A DNA stretch of 64,000 nt from Alistipes sp. (GCA_017436185.1 JAFSDP010000020.1:1-64000); one strand, 5' to 3'; shown: positions 44,248 to 54,054, counted from the first letter of the stretch. Notes: generated by a model from the sequence alone, not told the origin. Translations and numbers: made by a program.

Positions 44248-45162
44248 TTATTTTACTATTCCGATAATATCTTGCAGACGCTCGATGCCGAGGCGCTCCA
44301 TCTCGATGGGCAGTCCCTCGACAATTTTTTTCGAGGCAAAGGGATCGACCAGGTTTGCTGCACCCACCTGCACCGCCGTAGCACCGGCCATCATCATCTC
44401 GATGACATCCGACGGGGTCTGCACACCACCACAACCCATCACGGGAATCGAGCAGGCCGAGGCGACCTGATAGACCATACGCACGGCCAGCGGGAAGATG
44501 GCGGGACCCGAGAATCCACCCATCGTGTTGGCAATCACCGGTTTGCGTCGCATCGTATCAATTCGCATACCGAGCAGCGTGTTGATCAGGCACAAACCAT
44601 CGGCACCCGCCTCCTCGCACGCCTTGGCAATCGAAACGATGTCTGTCACGTTGGGCGAGAGTTTGATATAGACGGGTTTCGTGGTCACAGCCTTCACGGC
44701 ACGGGTCACCTCGGCAGCCGCCTCGGGCGAAGTGCCGAACGACATACCGCCGTGGCGCACGTTGGGGCACGAGACATTGACCTCGATAATGCCCACCTGC
44801 TCCTCCTTATCGATCAACTCGCAGCAGTAGGCATACTCCTCAATCGAGAAGCCCGAGATGTTGGCGATGACGGGTTTATGGAAGTAGCTCTTCAGCATCG
44901 GCAGTTCGTGCTGGATGACGTGGTGGATGCCCGGATTTTGGAGGCCCACGGCGTTAATCATACCCGCACGGCACTCGGCGATGCGGGGCGTGGGGTTGCC
45001 GAAACGAGGCTCCTTGGTCGTCCCTTTGAAAGAGAACGAGCCGAGGATGTTGATGTCGTAGAAATCCTTAAATTCGTTGCCGAAGCCAAACGTTCCACTT
45101 GCGGGGATGACCGGATTGTCCAGTCTGATACCGCTCAAAACGACCGAAGTATCTCTTACCAT
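44248..45162 (-). CDS. pyrD: Dihydroorotate dehydrogenase, class 1B catalytic subunit
   Basis: Encodes 304 residues from ATG 45162 (MVRDTSVVLSG). It oxidises dihydroorotate to orotate with FMN. The active-site base Cys lies in NVSCPNVRHGG, as in class 1 enzymes, and the KLSPNVTD segment follows. It is adjacent to pyrK with a 7-nt overlap, which fits the NAD-linked class 1B heterotetramer. Confidence 0.96.
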   Translation of the reverse strand: MVRDTSVVLSGIRLDNPVIPASGTFGFGNEFKDFYDINILGSFSFKGTTKEPRFGNPTPRIAECRAGMINAVGLQNPGIHHVIQHELPMLKSYFHKPVIANISGFSIEEYAYCCELIDKEEQVGIIEVNVSCPNVRHGGMSFGTSPEAAAEVTRAVKAVTTKPVYIKLSPNVTDIVSIAKACEEAGADGLCLINTLLGMRIDTMRRKPVIANTMGGFSGPAIFPLAVRMVYQVASACSIPVMGCGGVQTPSDVIEMMMAGATAVQVGAANLVDPFASKKIVEGLPIEMERLGIERLQDIIGIVK

Positions 45163-45899
45163 ATTACCTCCTCTTTTAACAGTACGGGACCCTCTTTGCA
45201 GATGCGTTTGTTGCCATATTTGGTCTTGCACGAGCAACCCATACAGGCGCCAAAACCGCATCCCATACGCTCCTCAAACGAGAGCTGACCATCTACCTCA
45301 ACCGCATCGTAGAGTGCCTTCAACATCGGCAGAGGTCCGCAGGTATAGAAGTAACCGAACTCCAACTGACGCTCTGCGATGGCCGTCGTCACGAAGCCTT
45401 TGACCCCCTTCGAGCCATCGACCGTCGAGACAACCACCTCGCAACCCAGCTGGCGGAACTCCTCCTCGTAGAAGATCTCCGAGGCGGTATTGAAACCCAA
45501 CACCACCGTCACTTGGCGACCCTCCGAAAGGAGCTTTTTGGCCAGATTATAGAGGGGCGGCACACCGACGCCACCACCCACCAAGAGGGTCTTATCGGCT
45601 GCCTTCGAGCAATCGAAGCCGTTGCCGAGGCCTGTCAGCAAGTCGAGCGTTGTTCCCGGAGCTGCCGAGGCGCACATTTGACGTGTACCCTCGCCCACTA
45701 CCTTATATATAATAGTAATGGTCTTATCGTCGTAGTCCGATACGGAAATCGGACGACGCAGGAATTTCCCCTCAAGGGCAATGTTTACGAACTGACCCGG
45801 GCGGGTAATCCACTCGGTCGGACCCTCCAAGACCATCCGCCACACCGTGTCGGTCAGCGGCTCGTTCTTGAGGACAGTGTAGATGGCGTTCTTATACAA
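45156..45899 (-). CDS. pyrK: Dihydroorotate dehydrogenase electron transfer subunit
   Basis: Encodes 247 residues. It carries FAD and a [2Fe-2S] cluster and passes electrons from PyrD to NAD. RRPISVSDYD binds FAD, GGGVGVPPL starts the NAD domain, and the cluster cysteines are in CGFGACMGCSCKT plus RICKEGPV. The only plausible start is TTG 45899, since a stop codon lies two codons upstream; a GTG or ATG inside the FAD domain would remove conserved sequence. It overlaps pyrD by 7 nt. Confidence 0.93.
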   Translation of the reverse strand: MYKNAIYTVLKNEPLTDTVWRMVLEGPTEWITRPGQFVNIALEGKFLRRPISVSDYDDKTITIIYKVVGEGTRQMCASAAPGTTLDLLTGLGNGFDCSKAADKTLLVGGGVGVPPLYNLAKKLLSEGRQVTVVLGFNTASEIFYEEEFRQLGCEVVVSTVDGSKGVKGFVTTAIAERQLEFGYFYTCGPLPMLKALYDAVEVDGQLSFEERMGCGFGACMGCSCKTKYGNKRICKEGPVLLKEEVIW

Positions 45900-46054
45900 A
45901 ATTCAAAATTTAGAATTTAGAATTCAAAATCAGGGGCTTAAGCAACCTGAAAAAGAATGTAGGGAATTTAGTGAGTTTAGTGAATTTAGGGATTAGGTCC
46001 GCTTCATCAAACTCCCTAATCTCGCTAAACTCCCTTCGTTTGTCTTCGCTTCAA
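45900..46054. repeat. AT-rich and palindromic repeat between carB and pyrK
   Basis: An ATTCAAAATTTAGAATTTAG tract is followed by GGGAATTTAGTGAGTTTAGTG tandem units, a TTAGGTCCGCTTCATC segment (the inverse of the GATTAACGA-GC-GACCTAA motif seen elsewhere), and the inverted arm CCCTAATCTCGCTAAACTCCC. No promoter or gene is clear. Read-through from carB into pyrK is possible. Confidence 0.55.
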
Positions 46055-49000
46055 TTACTTAGCGTCGATGGTCGAGACACGCAGGGTAATCTCCTCCAAC
46101 ACATCGAGCAGTACACGAACCGTTTCAAGGGCGGTGAAGACCGTCACGTTGTTCTCTACGGCGGTGCGACGAATCTCGTAGCCGTCGAGACGGGTGTTGT
46201 GCTGGTTGATGTCGATGGTGTTGATTACGTAGCTTACGTGGCCCTGACGCAACGAGTCGATAATCTCGGTCGAGCCCTCGTTGAGCTTGTTACGGGTGCG
46301 GGTACGCACGCCGTGCTTACGCAGGTAGTCTGCCGTGCCGGCCGTAGCCTCGATGTTGAAGCCCAGGTCGTAGAAGCGACGAATCAAGGGCAGTGCCTTG
46401 GGTTTGTCGTCGTCGGCAATCGAGACAAGAATCGTTCCGTAGTTCGACACGTTCATACCCGAAGCCTGCAATGCCTTGTAGAGGGCACGGGTCAGCTTGT
46501 CGTCGTAGCCAATCGCCTCACCGGTCGATTTCATCTCGGGTGAGAGGTAGGAATCCATACCGCGAATCTTGGCAAACGAGAAGGCGGGGGCCTTTACATA
46601 CCAACGCTCCTTCTCCTCGCCATAGACCTTCTCGATGCCCTGCTCCTTGAGCGAGCGACCCAGGATGACCTGCGTAGCGATGTGCGCCATAGGCACACCG
46701 GTCGATTTCGAGAGGAAGGGAACCGTACGCGACGAACGGGGATTCACCTCGATGACATAGACCTCGTCCTGCTCATCGACGATGAACTGAATGTTGTACA
46801 GACCCACGATGCCGATACGCAGACCCAGGCGCACCGTGTAGTCGATAATCTTGTCACGCACCGCCTGCGAGACGCTGAACGAAGGATAGACGCTGATCGA
46901 GTCACCCGAGTGGATACCCGTACGCTCGATATGCTCCATAATGCCGGGGATGAATACATCCTTGCCGTCGCAGATGGCATCTACCTCCAACTCCTTACCC
47001 ATAATGTAGCGGTCCACCAGCACGGGCGAATCGACATTGACCTCAACGGCCGTCTGCAGGTAGTGACGCAGACGCTCCTCGTTCGAAACGATCTGCATAG
47101 CACGACCACCCAGCACGTAGCTCGGACGTACCAAAACGGGGTAACCGATGCGGGCAGCGGCACGAACACCGGCCTCAATGTCGGTCACGGCCTCGGCCTC
47201 GGGCTGCGGAATACCCAGCTCCTCCATAATGCGCTCGAAGCAACCACGGTCCTCGGCGTTGCGGATGGCCTCCGTGTCGGTACCGATGATGGGCACACCC
47301 AGCTGTGCCAGCGGCTCGGCCAGGTTGATGGCCGTCTGGCCACCCAGCGAAACCACGATGGCCTTGGGCTGCTCCAACTCGATGACATTCATCACATCCT
47401 CTACGGTGAGCGGCTCAAAGTAGAGCTTATCGCTCGTCGTATAGTCGGTCGAGACGGTCTCGGGGTTGTTGTTGATGATGATGGCCTCGTAGCCCGCCTT
47501 GCGAATCGACCAGATGGCGTGCACGGTCGAATAGTCGAACTCCACACCCTGACCGATACGAATCGGACCCGAGCCGAGTACCACGATCTTCTCCTTTTGA
47601 CTTACAATCGACTCATTCTCTTCCTCGTACGTCGAGTAGAAGTAGGGCACGTAGGCCGAGAACTCGCCACCGCAGGTATCGATCATCTTATAGACGGGGA
47701 AGATATGGTTGGCCTTACGCAGGGCGAAGAGCTCGTGCTCGGTCATACCCCACAACTGGCCGATATACTTATCGCCAAAGCCCATACGCTTGGCGTCACG
47801 CAGCGTCTCCACGTCACCCACATGGTCACGTACCACCTGTTCGAACTCGACAATCTTCTTGAACTTCTCGAGGAAGAACATATCGATCTTGGTGTTGTTG
47901 TAGATCATCACCAAATCGACGTGGTTGCGGATGAGCTGGGCAATGGCGTAGAGGCGGTCGTCCGTACCGTCCTTGATGTAGGCAAGCAACTCGTCGTTCG
48001 ACCACTTGTCAAACTTCTTGTGGTAGATGTGGCAAACACCCGTCTCCAACGAGCGCACGGCCTTCAAGAGCGACTCCTCCATCGTGCGGCCGATGGCCAT
48101 CACCTCACCCGTAGCCTTCATCTGCGTGCCAAGCTTATTGGAAGCATCCGAGAACTTATCGAAGGGGAAGCGGGCCACCTTCGTTACGACATAGTCGATC
48201 GTCGGCTCGAACGAGGCGGGGGTGGTGGCGATACGAATCTCGTCGAGCGTCAGACCTACGGCAATCTTGGCACTCACGCGGGCAATCGGGAAGCCCGAAG
48301 CCTTCGAAGCCAATGCCGACGAACGCGACACACGAGGATTCACCTCAATCAGGTAGTATTGGAACGAGAGGGGGTCGAGGGCAAACTGCACGTTGCAACC
48401 ACCCTCAATTTTCAACTCGCGGATAATCTTCAGGGCCGAACCACGCAGCATCTGGAACTCCGTGTTGGTCAGCGTCTGGGCCGGAGCAACCACCATCGAG
48501 TCACCGGTGTGGATACCTACGGGGTCGATGTTCTCCATCGAGCAGATGGCGATGGCCGTGTCGTTCGAGTCACGCATCACCTCAAACTCAATCTCCTTGT
48601 AGCCCTTGATGCTCTTCTCGATAAGCACCTGGTGCACGGGCGAGAGGAAGAGAGCGTTGCGCATCATCTCGCGCAGCTCCTGCTCGTTATCCACAAAACC
48701 GCCACCCGTACCACCGAGCGTAAAGGCGGGACGCAACACCACAGGATAGCCAATCTTGGCGGCAATCTCCACACCCTCCTCGATCGACGAGGCCACATCC
48801 GACGGCAGCACCGGCTCACCCAGCTGCTCGCACAGATCCTTGAAGAGCTCACGGTCCTCGGCACGCTCAATCGACGAGAAGCTCGTACCGAGAATTTCAA
48901 CCTGGCACTCATCCAAGATACCCTTCTTGGCCAACTGTACGGCCAGATTCAGACCCGTCTGGCCACCCAGACCCGGCACAATGGCGTCGGGACGCTCGTA

Positions 49001-49237
49001 GCGGATGATTTTGGCCACATACTCTAACGTCAGCGGCTCCATATAGACCTTGTCGGCGATGTTCGTATCGGTCATAATGGTTGCAGGGTTCGAGTTGACG
49101 AGGATCACCTCGTAGCCCTCTTCACGCAGTGCCAGACAGGCCTGCGTACCTGCATAGTCAAACTCGGCAGCCTGGCCGATCACAATCGGACCCGAGCCGA
49201 TGACCATCACTTTCTTGATATCTTCTCTTTTAGGCAT
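46055..49237 (-). CDS. carB: Carbamoyl phosphate synthase large subunit
   Basis: Encodes 1060 residues (E. coli 1073). Two homologous ATP-grasp halves phosphorylate bicarbonate and carbamate, and an MGS-like allosteric domain sits at the C-terminus. [19 protein letters not shown] and its second-half counterpart [18 protein letters not shown], together with [13 protein letters not shown], are intact, so the synthetase looks functional. The start overlaps carA by 8 nt. Its ammonia supply is in question because the partner CarA lacks a glutaminase triad. Confidence 0.97.
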   Translation of the reverse strand: MPKREDIKKVMVIGSGPIVIGQAAEFDYAGTQACLALREEGYEVILVNSNPATIMTDTNIADKVYMEPLTLEYVAKIIRYERPDAIVPGLGGQTGLNLAVQLAKKGILDECQVEILGTSFSSIERAEDRELFKDLCEQLGEPVLPSDVASSIEEGVEIAAKIGYPVVLRPAFTLGGTGGGFVDNEQELREMMRNALFLSPVHQVLIEKSIKGYKEIEFEVMRDSNDTAIAICSMENIDPVGIHTGDSMVVAPAQTLTNTEFQMLRGSALKIIRELKIEGGCNVQFALDPLSFQYYLIEVNPRVSRSSALASKASGFPIARVSAKIAVGLTLDEIRIATTPASFEPTIDYVVTKVARFPFDKFSDASNKLGTQMKATGEVMAIGRTMEESLLKAVRSLETGVCHIYHKKFDKWSNDELLAYIKDGTDDRLYAIAQLIRNHVDLVMIYNNTKIDMFFLEKFKKIVEFEQVVRDHVGDVETLRDAKRMGFGDKYIGQLWGMTEHELFALRKANHIFPVYKMIDTCGGEFSAYVPYFYSTYEEENESIVSQKEKIVVLGSGPIRIGQGVEFDYSTVHAIWSIRKAGYEAIIINNNPETVSTDYTTSDKLYFEPLTVEDVMNVIELEQPKAIVVSLGGQTAINLAEPLAQLGVPIIGTDTEAIRNAEDRGCFERIMEELGIPQPEAEAVTDIEAGVRAAARIGYPVLVRPSYVLGGRAMQIVSNEERLRHYLQTAVEVNVDSPVLVDRYIMGKELEVDAICDGKDVFIPGIMEHIERTGIHSGDSISVYPSFSVSQAVRDKIIDYTVRLGLRIGIVGLYNIQFIVDEQDEVYVIEVNPRSSRTVPFLSKSTGVPMAHIATQVILGRSLKEQGIEKVYGEEKERWYVKAPAFSFAKIRGMDSYLSPEMKSTGEAIGYDDKLTRALYKALQASGMNVSNYGTILVSIADDDKPKALPLIRRFYDLGFNIEATAGTADYLRKHGVRTRTRNKLNEGSTEIIDSLRQGHVSYVINTIDINQHNTRLDGYEIRRTAVENNVTVFTALETVRVLLDVLEEITLRVSTIDAK

Positions 49238-50309
49238 CTCTTCCCTCCTGCATTAATTTAACAAACTTCTTGAACAAATAGTGGCACTGCTCCTCGGCGC
49301 TCGACGGATCGAACTGTACGGAGAAGACCTTATCGATTTTGCACTCCAAACCCTCGACCGTCTGGTCCAAGAGGTTGGTGTGGGTAATCTCAAGCACTCG
49401 CAGCGACTCGGGCTTGACAACATAGCCGTGATTCTGGCTCACAATCTCGAGCATACCCGTCAGGTGGTTCTTCACGGGGTGGTTACCGCCTCGGTGGCCG
49501 AACTTCATCTTCTCCACCTCGCCACCATAGGCCAGGGCGATGAGCTGGTGACCCAGACCGATGCCGAACAGCGGCAAACGACCACGCAACTGCTTGATGA
49601 GCGAGATGACCGACTTCACGTGGTGGGGATCACCCGGACCGCTCGAGATGATGACGCCGTCGGGACGGAAGGCCATCACCTGCTCTACGGTGGCATCGAC
49701 GGGCAGTACCGTCACATTGCAACCCACAGCGTTGAGCTGGCTCACCACACTATTCTTCAGACCGCAGTCGATGGCCACCACATCGTAGGTGTGGTTGGGC
49801 ACACGCTTCATCCAACGCTTCTTGCAGCTTACACGGGCTACACTGTCGGTGGGAAGGGTGTAGGCCTTGAGCTTGGCCAATGCCTCCTCGGTCGAGGTGG
49901 TGATGTCGGTAAGGATCGCCTTTTGCGTTCCCTCGTCACGAATCACTCGTACCAAAGCACGAGTATCCAGCCCCCAAATGGCGGGGATATTGTGCTCCTG
50001 CAACACCTCGTCGAGGGTGCTCGTGTAGCGGAAGTTCGACGGTTGGTCGTTGTACTCGCGCACAATCATCGCACCGAGGGTCGGCGTCTTCGTTTCGTAG
50101 TCGTCATCGGCCATACCGTAGTTGCCAATGAGCGGATAGGTCATCACCACCATCTGATCCGTGTAGGCGGGGTCGGACATAATCTCCTGATAGCCCACCA
50201 CGGCGGTGTTGAAGACAATCTCGTGAATGACCTCACGGTCGGCGCCGAAGCCGTAACCGCAGAACTCGCGGCCATTCTCCAAGACAAGTTTCTTCGTAAA
50301 TGCTTTCAT
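49230..50309 (-). CDS. carA: Carbamoyl phosphate synthase small subunit with degenerate glutaminase site
   Basis: Encodes 359 residues from ATG 50309. The fold is complete: the N-terminal CPSase domain and the class I glutaminase core ([19 protein letters not shown]). All three catalytic residues are replaced. The nucleophile motif GICLGHQ reads GIGLGHQ (Gly251, codon GGT), and the usual HPE reads DPS in [10 protein letters not shown] (Asp334, Ser336). Vertebrate CPS I has likewise lost the Cys and uses free ammonia. I infer that this subunit has a structural role and that CarAB here takes NH3 directly. It is conserved in an operon with pyrC and carB, with no frameshift. Confidence 0.93.
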   Translation of the reverse strand: MKAFTKKLVLENGREFCGYGFGADREVIHEIVFNTAVVGYQEIMSDPAYTDQMVVMTYPLIGNYGMADDDYETKTPTLGAMIVREYNDQPSNFRYTSTLDEVLQEHNIPAIWGLDTRALVRVIRDEGTQKAILTDITTSTEEALAKLKAYTLPTDSVARVSCKKRWMKRVPNHTYDVVAIDCGLKNSVVSQLNAVGCNVTVLPVDATVEQVMAFRPDGVIISSGPGDPHHVKSVISLIKQLRGRLPLFGIGLGHQLIALAYGGEVEKMKFGHRGGNHPVKNHLTGMLEIVSQNHGYVVKPESLRVLEITHTNLLDQTVEGLECKIDKVFSVQFDPSSAEEQCHYLFKKFVKLMQEGRDA

Positions 50310-50329
50310 CACAGTTATTTTGTGTTTGT

Positions 50330-51589
50330 TTATTGTTCCTTGTAAGCCACCTTGCCGCCTGCCACCGTCATACGGGCTCGGCCCACCACACGCCAACCGG
50401 CAAAGGGGGTCGCCTTGCCCTTCGAGAGGAAGGTTTCGGGATCGATTTCATACTCCGTATCGAGGTCCAGCACCGTAAAGTCGGCACGGTTGCCAACCTC
50501 CAATCCGCCCTCGATGCCGAACAGACGACGGGGAGCCAGACTCATACGCTCGATGAGGGTCTCCAGCGACATCACCCCCGTCTTGACCAGATGGGTGTAG
50601 AGCACACCGAAGGCACACTCGATGCCGACGATGCCCATTGCACTCTTCTCCAGCCCTCGGCTCTTCTCCTCGGCCGAATGGGGAGCGTGGTCGGTAGCCA
50701 CCACCTCGATGGTGCCATCCACCAAACCTGCCACCAGCGCATCCCGATCCTCACGGCTGCGAATGGGGGGATTCATCTTCCAACGTCCCTCCTCCTGCAG
50801 CTGCTCGTCACACAGCACCAGGTAGTGAGGACCTGTCTCGCAACTTACGGGAAGACCCTCGGCTTTGGCCCGACGCACCAACTCGACACTCTCCTTGGTC
50901 GAGATGTGGCAGACGTGGTATTGGCAACCCGTTTGGCGTACCAGTTCGATGTCACGAGCCACCTGCCCCCACTCACTCTCGGAGCAGATGCCTCGGTGGT
51001 TGTGCTGACGGCAGTACTCGCCCTCGTGGATGTAGCCGCCACGCAGCAGTTCGTTCACCTCGCAGTGGGCCACGATGGGCTTACCCAGACGCTTGGCCTC
51101 CTGCATTGCACGCAACATATCCTCGTCACGCTGCACACCACGACCATCGTCCGAGAAGCCGACGACCGAAGGGGCCATTTCGGCCATTTCGGCCGGTTCG
51201 CCACCACCCTGCTGCCCCATCGTGATGCAACCGTAAGGAATCACCTCGATGGCGGCATCCCGTTCGATGAGGTCGAGCTGTTCCTTGAGGTGAGCAGCCG
51301 TGTCGGGTGCAGGGTTGAGGTTGGGCATGGCACAGACGGTGGTATAACCGCCACGAGCCGCTGCCGCCGTACCGGTGGCAATGGTTTCCTTGTAGCCAAA
51401 GCCCGGCTCACGCAGGTGGACGTGGACGTCGACCAGTCCCGGCACCACGACGGCACCCGCCAAATCGACCACTTCGTCACCCGCTTCGGGGGTCGTGGCA
51501 TCGACCACAACTCCCTCTTGCACAACGAGTGTGCGCTCCTCTATGCGACCATTGACCAGGCAACGGCCATTGATATAGAACTGCTTCAT
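50330..51589 (-). CDS. pyrC: Dihydroorotase, class I
   Basis: Encodes 419 residues, typical of the longer class I enzymes. It closes carbamoyl aspartate to dihydroorotate. The metal ligands HVH in VDVHVHLREPG, later His residues (VAHCEVNE, YHVCHIST) and the catalytic Asp in ATDHAPHS are present. It is the first gene of the pyr cluster. Upstream lie a leader peptide frame, an intrinsic terminator and a TAnnTTTG promoter, so it is probably attenuated. carA follows after 20 nt. Confidence 0.95.
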   Translation of the reverse strand: MKQFYINGRCLVNGRIEERTLVVQEGVVVDATTPEAGDEVVDLAGAVVVPGLVDVHVHLREPGFGYKETIATGTAAAARGGYTTVCAMPNLNPAPDTAAHLKEQLDLIERDAAIEVIPYGCITMGQQGGGEPAEMAEMAPSVVGFSDDGRGVQRDEDMLRAMQEAKRLGKPIVAHCEVNELLRGGYIHEGEYCRQHNHRGICSESEWGQVARDIELVRQTGCQYHVCHISTKESVELVRRAKAEGLPVSCETGPHYLVLCDEQLQEEGRWKMNPPIRSREDRDALVAGLVDGTIEVVATDHAPHSAEEKSRGLEKSAMGIVGIECAFGVLYTHLVKTGVMSLETLIERMSLAPRRLFGIEGGLEVGNRADFTVLDLDTEYEIDPETFLSKGKATPFAGWRVVGRARMTVAGGKVAYKEQ

Positions 51590-51599
51590 TGTAGGTTAC

Positions 51600-51628
51600 A
51601 AAAAAGGGCAACTGCGCAACAGTTACCC
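51600..51628 (-). terminator. Attenuator-type terminator upstream of pyrC
   Basis: On the minus strand GGGTAACTG-TTGCG-CAGTTGCCC is followed by TTTTTT, ending 11 nt before the pyrC ATG. One G-U pair is present. It directly follows the leader peptide stop codon. Confidence 0.85.
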
Positions 51629-51630
51629 TA

Positions 51631-51717
51631 TTAGACCAAAAACAATAATTCCGCCTCGGCGAAACGACAACGACGCTGACCAACTTGCGACGGGGAGCTA
51701 TAATCGTATTTCATCAT
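51631..51717 (-). CDS. 28-residue leader peptide of the pyr operon
   Basis: The frame starts with two ATG codons (51717, 51714) and reads MMKYDYSSPSQVGQRRCRF, then AEAELLFLV, ending TAA just before the terminator. Near its end the DNA has a T-rich run (TTATTGTTTTTGG) of the sort where low UTP would stall polymerase, as in E. coli pyrBI attenuation. Three Arg codons (CGT CGT TGT CGT) also make an arginine response conceivable. It lies about 18 nt downstream of the predicted start site. Confidence 0.6.
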   Translation of the reverse strand: MMKYDYSSPSQVGQRRCRFAEAELLFLV

Positions 51718-51741
51718 AAGGCGGTATGATTTTAATTAGGG

Positions 51742-51749
51742 CAAAGGTA
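51742..51749 (-). promoter_or_regulatory. -7 box of the pyr operon
   Basis: The minus strand reads TACCTTTG, with GTTG 20 bp upstream as the -33 element. The predicted start is near 51735. Confidence 0.65.
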
Positions 51750-51853
51750 ATGGATTTTGGTGCTTTGTGCAACTTTTCGGGCGAAAATTATCATCAAGAA
51801 ATTAACATTTTTTTGAAGAAAAGCAAAGCGAGTCGGGAAAGCGTTAGAGAATT

Positions 51854-52203
51854 GATAAGGTCACTATGGGTCTTTTAAGGTCATTTTAGGTCGCTATGGG
51901 CAAGAGCGTCATTCTGAACGTCAGTGAAGAATCTCTTGGCGCGGCAGTGGCTGCAAGAGATATTTCGGTCGCTGTGCTCCCTCAATATGACGCAGCAGAA
52001 ACCGCTTATAACGACCCATAGGTCTTATAGGTCGCATAGGTCTTTATAGGCCGGGTTACAAAAATGTAACCTGTGCTGCAAAAGTGGGGAGAATAAGGAA
52101 ATTAAAGAGTTTAAGGAGATTAACGAAGCGGGCATTCCCATAGCGACCTTAAAAGACCCATTGCGACTTATAACGACTTATAGCGACCTATAGCGACCTT
52201 ATC
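51854..52203. repeat. Composite palindromic intergenic element
   Basis: GATAAGGTCACTATGGGTC... (51854-51900) is mirrored by CCCATAGCGACC...GACCTTATC (52137-52203), forming long inverted ends. Inside is a second palindrome, GCGTCATTCTGAACGTCAG through CTCAATATGACGC (about 51906-51992), with AGAATCTCTTG / CAAGAGATATT arms. Further GACCCATAGGTCTTATAGG units lie near 52012-52045. No gene is seen in the 687 bp between pyrC and zupT apart from the pyr leader. Confidence 0.7.
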
Positions 52204-52260
52204 TTCAAAAAAGAATTTTTAATTTTTAATCTTTAATTTTTAATTTCGCTTTTTGGGTTT

Positions 52261-52268
52261 TATATTTG
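52261..52268 (+). promoter_or_regulatory. -7 box of zupT
   Basis: TATATTTG ends 8 nt before ATG 52277, so the message has almost no leader, and the longer upstream frame is excluded. Confidence 0.55.
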
Positions 52269-52276
52269 CAGATTGG

Positions 52277-53074
52277 ATGACAATGCAGCAATTCATAGTA
52301 CCCTTTTTATTGACGCTCGGTGCCGGTTTGGCAACGGGCGTAGGCAGTATTATCGCCTTTGTGGCACGACGCACCAACCATCGGTTGCTCTCGTTTGCGT
52401 TGGGTCTGTCGGGCGGTGTGATGGTCTATGTGTCGTTTGTGGAGCTCTTTCCGCAAGGGCTGGAATTGCTCTCCTCCTCGTTGGGCGACAAGGCCGAGTG
52501 GTGGAATCTGGTCGCCTTCTTTGGTGGAATGGTCCTGATCGGAGGCATTGACTACCTGGTACCCTCGGCCGAGAATCCCCACGAGGCACACCACGTCGAG
52601 GAGCTGAACGAAAAGCCCAAGCCGAGTCGTTTGATGCGGGTGGGGTTGATGTCGGCGCTGGCCATTGCCATCCACAACTTTCCCGAAGGCATTGCCACCT
52701 TCACGGCGAGTCTGAACGACCCGGCGTTGGGTCTGGCCATTGCCGTAGCCGTAGCCATCCACAACATCCCCGAGGGTATTGCCGTGTCGATTCCCCTCTA
52801 CTACGCCACCGGAAGCCGCAAGCGGGCCTTTGTGTGGTCGTTGTTGTCGGGTTTGGCCGAGCCGATCGGGGCGTTGGCCGCCTGGCTCATTCTGGCACCG
52901 ATGCTCACGCCGACCCTCTTGGGGTGCACCCTGACGGCCGTAGCGGGCATTATGGTCTATATCTCGATCGACGAGCTGTTGCCCGCCGCACGGGAGTATG
53001 GCGAGCCGCATACCGCCATTCTGGGTGTGGTGATTGGTATGGCCGTGATGGCGGTCAGTTTGGTAAGTTTATAG
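52277..53074 (+). CDS. zupT: ZIP-family divalent metal transporter
   Basis: Encodes 265 residues with eight predicted membrane helices (E. coli ZupT has 257). It imports Zn2+ and possibly Fe2+ or Mn2+ across the inner membrane. The paired metal-binding motifs HNFPEG (helix IV) and HNIPEG (helix V) are intact. A short His-containing loop (NPHEAHHVEE) lies before helix IV. ATG 52277 follows the TATATTTG box; ATG 52283 is a near alternative. The exchanger gene follows after 32 bp. Confidence 0.94.
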   Translation: MTMQQFIVPFLLTLGAGLATGVGSIIAFVARRTNHRLLSFALGLSGGVMVYVSFVELFPQGLELLSSSLGDKAEWWNLVAFFGGMVLIGGIDYLVPSAENPHEAHHVEELNEKPKPSRLMRVGLMSALAIAIHNFPEGIATFTASLNDPALGLAIAVAVAIHNIPEGIAVSIPLYYATGSRKRAFVWSLLSGLAEPIGALAAWLILAPMLTPTLLGCTLTAVAGIMVYISIDELLPAAREYGEPHTAILGVVIGMAVMAVSLVSL

Positions 53075-53106
53075 CACAGAAAACAAAAAAATAAACGGAT
53101 AAAACG

Positions 53107-54054
53107 ATGTTGGATATTTTACTTTTGATTGTGGGTCTGGGCCTGATTTTGGGTGGTGCCAACTACCTGACGGATGGTGCATCGGCTCTGGCGCAGCGAC
53201 TGCGGATGCCCGATTTCCTGATTGGTCTGACGATTGTGGCAATCGGAACCTCGATGCCCGAAATGGTGGTGTCGGTACTCTCGGCCATCAACGGCCAACC
53301 CGATATGTCGATTGGCAACGTGGTCGGCTCAAACCTCTTTAACGTGCTGGTAATCTTGGGTGTTTGCGCGACAATCCGTCCCCTCTCGTTCTCGAAAAAC
53401 ACCGTTCTGTTCGACATTCCGTTTGGTGTAGCCGCAGCCTTTCTGTTGATGGTAATGGCCCTCGACACGGTCTTCGAATTGGGTCCCGTGAACACCTTGT
53501 CGCGTGTGGATGGTATCATTATGCTCTGCCTCTACATCGGCTTGATGATCTACACGATTCGTGTGGCCGAGCGTCCCGCCGAAGGCGACTCGACCGAGAA
53601 ACCGATGGCCGTTTGGCTGATGGCCGTGATGATTATCGGCGGTCTGTGCGGTCTGATTTTCGGTGGCAACCTCTTCCTCGATAGCGCCACCAACATCGCT
53701 CGCTCACTGGGCGTTTCTGAGTCGGTCATCGCCATCACGTTGGTGGCAGGTGGTACGTCACTGCCCGAGTTGGCCTCGTCGGTCGTATCGCTTATCAAGG
53801 GCAAAGCCGATATGGCATTGGGTAACGTCATCGGCTCGAACATCGCCAACATCCTCTTGATTTTGGGTCTTTCGGCCACCATCACTCCCCTCTCGCTGGG
53901 TGGCATCACGCCGTTCGATTTGATGATGGTTGTGCTGTCGGCCATGTTGGTTTTCGCCACCTCGATCACCTTCCGTCGCAACCGTCTGGATCGCCCCGAG
54001 GGTGTCATTTTCCTGGTAATTTACATCCTCTACATTTACCGACTTATAGCCTAA
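53107..54054 (+). CDS. Calcium/sodium antiporter, CaCA family (YrbG-like)
   Basis: Encodes 315 residues with about ten membrane helices in two inverted halves. Each half has the ion-binding alpha-repeat: GTSMPEM...GNVVGSNLFN and GTSLPEL...GNVIGSNIAN, with the acidic Glu in each. It exchanges cations, probably Na+ for Ca2+, across the inner membrane. It is likely in one transcript with zupT (32 bp upstream) and tatAC (20 bp downstream). Confidence 0.94.
   Translation: MLDILLLIVGLGLILGGANYLTDGASALAQRLRMPDFLIGLTIVAIGTSMPEMVVSVLSAINGQPDMSIGNVVGSNLFNVLVILGVCATIRPLSFSKNTVLFDIPFGVAAAFLLMVMALDTVFELGPVNTLSRVDGIIMLCLYIGLMIYTIRVAERPAEGDSTEKPMAVWLMAVMIIGGLCGLIFGGNLFLDSATNIARSLGVSESVIAITLVAGGTSLPELASSVVSLIKGKADMALGNVIGSNIANILLILGLSATITPLSLGGITPFDLMMVVLSAMLVFATSITFRRNRLDRPEGVIFLVIYILYIYRLIA

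Noticed and set aside
49230..50309. carA as a pseudogene
   Set aside because: It has full length, intact frame, coupled overlap with carB and a conserved fold core; three precise active-site changes look like a functional shift rather than decay.
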